Assembly: GCF_030936135.1 (NCBI RefSeq)
Contig: NC_082598.1
Span: forward strand, 14,264,687-14,328,686
Reading direction: 5' to 3'
DNA length: 64,000 nucleotides
From: Gavia stellata
Taxonomy: Eukaryota; Chordata; Aves; Gaviiformes; Gaviidae
Of this stretch, positions 61,401-64,000 are shown piece by piece. The first letter of the stretch is position 1. Each line of letters begins with the position of its first letter. Below the pieces are notes generated by a model. It made no database searches and was not told where the DNA came from. It worked only from the letters and a program-made list of their open reading frames with translations. A program made the position numbers and the translations under genes.

Positions 61401-62944
61401 GCAAGTGTGAAATTAAAGTGTCTGAGTGAGCTTGCATTCATGCACAATGCTCTGTGCAAACATATTTAAGTAGGTGCCATCTATTAAATAACCAGGCTTC
61501 TCTCAAAAACAGCTTAGTAAAGTATTGGCAAAGACACCCAGCAGCCTGCCAGATCAGACTGCAAATGTTTGGTAGAATCCTGCTAACTGAATTCTATCTG
61601 CAGGAAACTGCCCCAATTTTTAATACAGTCATTGATGAAATTCTTACACACTAAAGGTTGTGGATCAGGACTTTTCATTCTATAAATCCAGGCTTCTTGG
61701 TGGCTGTGTGTGCATTAACAGGCAGTGCAGCCCGACAGGAGGGGCTCTGCAAAGCAGAGCGGTTGGTGATGCAGACCTGACATCCACGTGAGGCACATTT
61801 CGGGAAGTTTAATTTCAGATTTGCTCTGACCTGTTCCTGTGGTCTACAGGCCCAAGGCTGCGTGGATGGCATTAAGCGATCTCTTGGAGCACATTTTCTG
61901 GTTTTGTATCATCCAAAAATAATGTGATGTGGGTGCTACAATATGAACCAAATGCAGTAAGGCTGTAAGGTGGAGACATTAACTTCAAAAATGCCTTCCC
62001 AGCCTGAATTAAGGTGCTGGTATAGTTGCATCCAGTGTGGTTGATGTTGTACAAGATCACCCACAATAACTCTTCGTGCTCAAAACAACTGTAATCATAG
62101 AAAAAAAGCAAATGTGCAATTGCCTTGTCTTCCCAAATGTTTTTCAAATTGGAAAATTTTGCATGGAAAATCTTGATATATTATTGATCCTGCTTCCAAA
62201 AACTTCCTGGCTCTAATCTGTATTACTTGATACAGCATGGATCCTGCAAGCATTTACTTATGAGTAGTGCCATTAATTTCTGTAAGATTACTCAAGTAAA
62301 TAAAATCTTTCACTTCTTTCCAGGATCAATATCCAGATCAAGATCCAAGACCATGTTGCATTTTGAGTGGAACAGAGCAATAGGTGTTTCCAGAAATTAC
62401 GTGAAATGTATCCACTTTTGGTTCTTCCCAAGTGAAACCAGTATTAAGAAAAAAAAAAAAAAAAAAAAAAAAAAGGTTGTTATAAGAAGGGATGGGTATG
62501 AAACTTTTTATTCTGGGCAATGAAATGTGTCCTTGCAAAACTAGAGAAACTCTGCTCATTTGCTTGACCCTAGGATTGCTTCCGTCTATGCCCAAATTAA
62601 GCAAGTAGACCAACACCATGCTCATGACAGATGTAAAATCTTTACCTTACTACATTTGTAAATGCTTCTGTTGTTGATAGGAACACCGTATCATTTCATG
62701 GAGCGATAAAAATCTGTATTTTATGAAAAATTTGTGACAAAAATTACATATAATGTGAAACCAAATTTAAAAATAGATTCAATTACAAAGAACTTTGTTT
62801 TGCAAAAGATAGAATGGAAAAAATACAGTAAAAATAGATTATAACAAATATAATGTTTTTCATTTTCAAAAGCCTAACTTATTTATTTTAAAAAGTTGAA
62901 ATGAAATTTGCTTATGGATGATAACCCTTAAAAATAAAAGCACA
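55427..62944. other. Intergenic spacer, right part
   Basis: AT-rich, with short A runs (56,744; 62,449) and a (CTT)n-like run near 61,125. No coding exon or RNA gene recognised. The lower end of the STK32B 3' UTR may extend into it. Confidence 0.65.
62449..62474. repeat. A26 homopolymer
   Basis: Twenty-six consecutive A. No AATAAA lies just upstream and no gene-like body precedes it, so it is more likely a simple repeat than a retrocopy tail. Confidence 0.9.
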
Positions 62945-63954
62945 ATAGGACAGAACAAGCATGCATTTATTATCAAAATGTGGATGTACAAGTTGCAAAA
63001 CATCATAAATGTCTGGAATTGTGGATGTTATTTAAGAAAAAAAAAAGGCTTTCATGTCAGAAATACTTTGGATGAAGTATGTTTCTTTCTATTCAGGATG
63101 GTTCTCACCCAGAATAGATCCATGAAAACAGAGACATGTGTAACTTCTTCACATTTTATAACACCTAACTATGGATCTAAGCCAATTCCTAATGTTTTTA
63201 GCTCTCCTTACTAAGCTGCTTTTCAACTCTGGCACAGTCAGCATATTGTCATGATTATCATACACTACTGATATGTCTGATCCTGCATCCACTAAAGTCA
63301 CTAGGAAAACTTTCACTCGGCCAGGGTCACATCTTTTACGACAAAGCAGAATGCATGAAGTTAAAGAACAATGTGAATACATTCATGCTGCAACTTTTCC
63401 AATGGGCTTCAGATATTTAAATGAAATTATTCAGTGTTTGGCCTATTTGACACAACATTCATGTATTTACATCATATACATCTGTTATAAACTCAACAGC
63501 AGGTGCTCAGAAACAGCTGTGTCCAGCAGTTTCACAAAATTCTAAACTGGAGCACTTCAACGGAGACAGAGAGGGTAACGTAAAGCCTTCAAGATAAAGC
63601 TGGCCCCAATATAACTTTGTCTCTTGCAAGTAGCCAGAAATGTGGCAATCTTTGAGAGGCTGCCTAATGAACTGTTTCAAGTTTTCTTCCAGGATTTTGA
63701 AAAGGAAAGTCACACTTACTTATAAAACTGTATTTTGTTGCTGATGGTCATTTTTCCAGTGGCAGAGTCAAAAGAATAGCAGGGTTGTATGTGAAAGTCT
63801 CAGCCGGTGTGTTCTGTGGGTTTCTCCTTGTCTGGGGAACCTGCTTTTGGAGGAGTCAGATGTCCTGGGATCCGAGGGACGAAGATGAAGGCATGTGCAG
63901 AGAGGACCTTTCCTCGCCTTGCCAGGGTGGAAGCGTGTGCGGGGCCATGGCTCA
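62945..63954 (-). other. STK32B: STK32B 3' UTR (tentative extent)
   Basis: Sequence following the STK32B stop on the minus strand. The first clear minus-strand AATAAA (plus-strand TTTATT at 62966-62971) is about 1 kb downstream and has a T-rich stretch after it. Other AATAAA matches lie further on (about 62,880 and 62,505), so the true end may be lower. No coding signal was recognised inside. Confidence 0.35.
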
Positions 63955-64000
63955 CTAGCTGCTGCAGCCTCTTGTGCAGCCGTGTCCCAGTAAATTGTTG
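63955..64000 (-). CDS. STK32B: STK32B (YANK2 kinase), extreme C-terminus, partial
   Basis: Read on the minus strand from the window edge, the frame gives NNLLGHGCTRGCSS followed by TAG at 63955-63957; base 64000 is the third base of a preceding codon. This closely resembles the C-terminal end of mammalian STK32B as I remember it (NNNLLTHTCTRGCSS). STK32B is an AGC-group serine/threonine kinase; the kinase domain lies beyond the window. In human 4p16 the gene neighbouring the 3' end of EVC2 is STK32B in convergent orientation, exactly the layout here. Only 14 residues are visible, but the match and the synteny reinforce each other. Confidence 0.82.
   Translation of the reverse strand, partial: NNLLGHGCTRGCSS

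Noticed and set aside
61094..61459. (CTT)n run read on the minus strand as EEEEEE or KKKKK, considered as the Lys-rich stretch of STK32B
   Set aside because: Neighbouring residues do not match STK32B, and the true C-terminus lies further upstream on that strand at 63,955.
62449..62474. A26 run considered as the tail of a processed pseudogene
   Set aside because: No polyadenylation signal or cDNA-like body upstream and no evident target duplication.
63803..64000. A second minus-strand frame open for 66 codons from the window edge (QQFTGTRLHKRLQQ...)
   Set aside because: It overlaps the STK32B tail in another frame. The short frame matches the remembered STK32B terminus, while this one matches nothing.
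1..64000. Search for CRISPR arrays, bacterial operons, tRNA or rRNA genes
   Set aside because: Nothing with the required repeat spacing, operon layout or RNA structure was seen; the window is ordinary bird nuclear DNA.

Overview
This is vertebrate nuclear DNA, almost certainly from a bird and probably a neoavian one. It is AT-rich and dominated by introns and intergenic sequence. It carries several CR1 LINE fragments, three of which keep the avian CR1 tail built from an ATTCTGTG-like repeat, and a solo retroviral LTR of a type common in neoavian genomes. No bacterial, plasmid, phage or CRISPR features are present, and no new multi-gene system was found.

Region 1 (1 to about 28,915, + strand) is the 3' half of EVC2 (limbin), a ciliary Hedgehog-pathway protein. 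Ten coding exons were reconstructed: 487-646, 1953-2417, 5559-5759, 7063-7185, 16085-16312, 18494-18705, 20163-20250, 25762-25955, 26839-26940 and 27429-27702. Every junction is GT/AG and the reading phases join without conflict. They encode about 681 residues: a long cytoplasmic coiled-coil region ending in the basic C-terminal 'W' peptide. A 3' UTR of about 1.2 kb ends near an AATAAA at 28,891. The introns hold CR1 copies at about 2.73, 10.7-12.1, 21.3 and 23.4-24.1 kb, and a stump of an LTR at 22.7 kb.

Region 2 (about 28.9 to 62.9 kb) is intergenic. No convincing coding exon was seen. It contains a purine-rich tract (39.8-40.0 kb), a (CA)n microsatellite, a CR1 fragment (47.4-47.9 kb), a 1,131-bp solo LTR with a 5-bp target duplication (54.29-55.42 kb), weak traces of ancient L3/CR1-like and MIR-like repeats, and a 26-nt poly(A) run.

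Region 3 (about 62.9 to 64.0 kb, - strand) is the extreme C-terminus and probable 3' UTR of STK32B (YANK2 kinase). The last 14 residues and stop codon lie at 63,955-63,999. EVC2 and STK32B therefore converge tail to tail, the same arrangement as human 4p16. This synteny independently supports both gene names.
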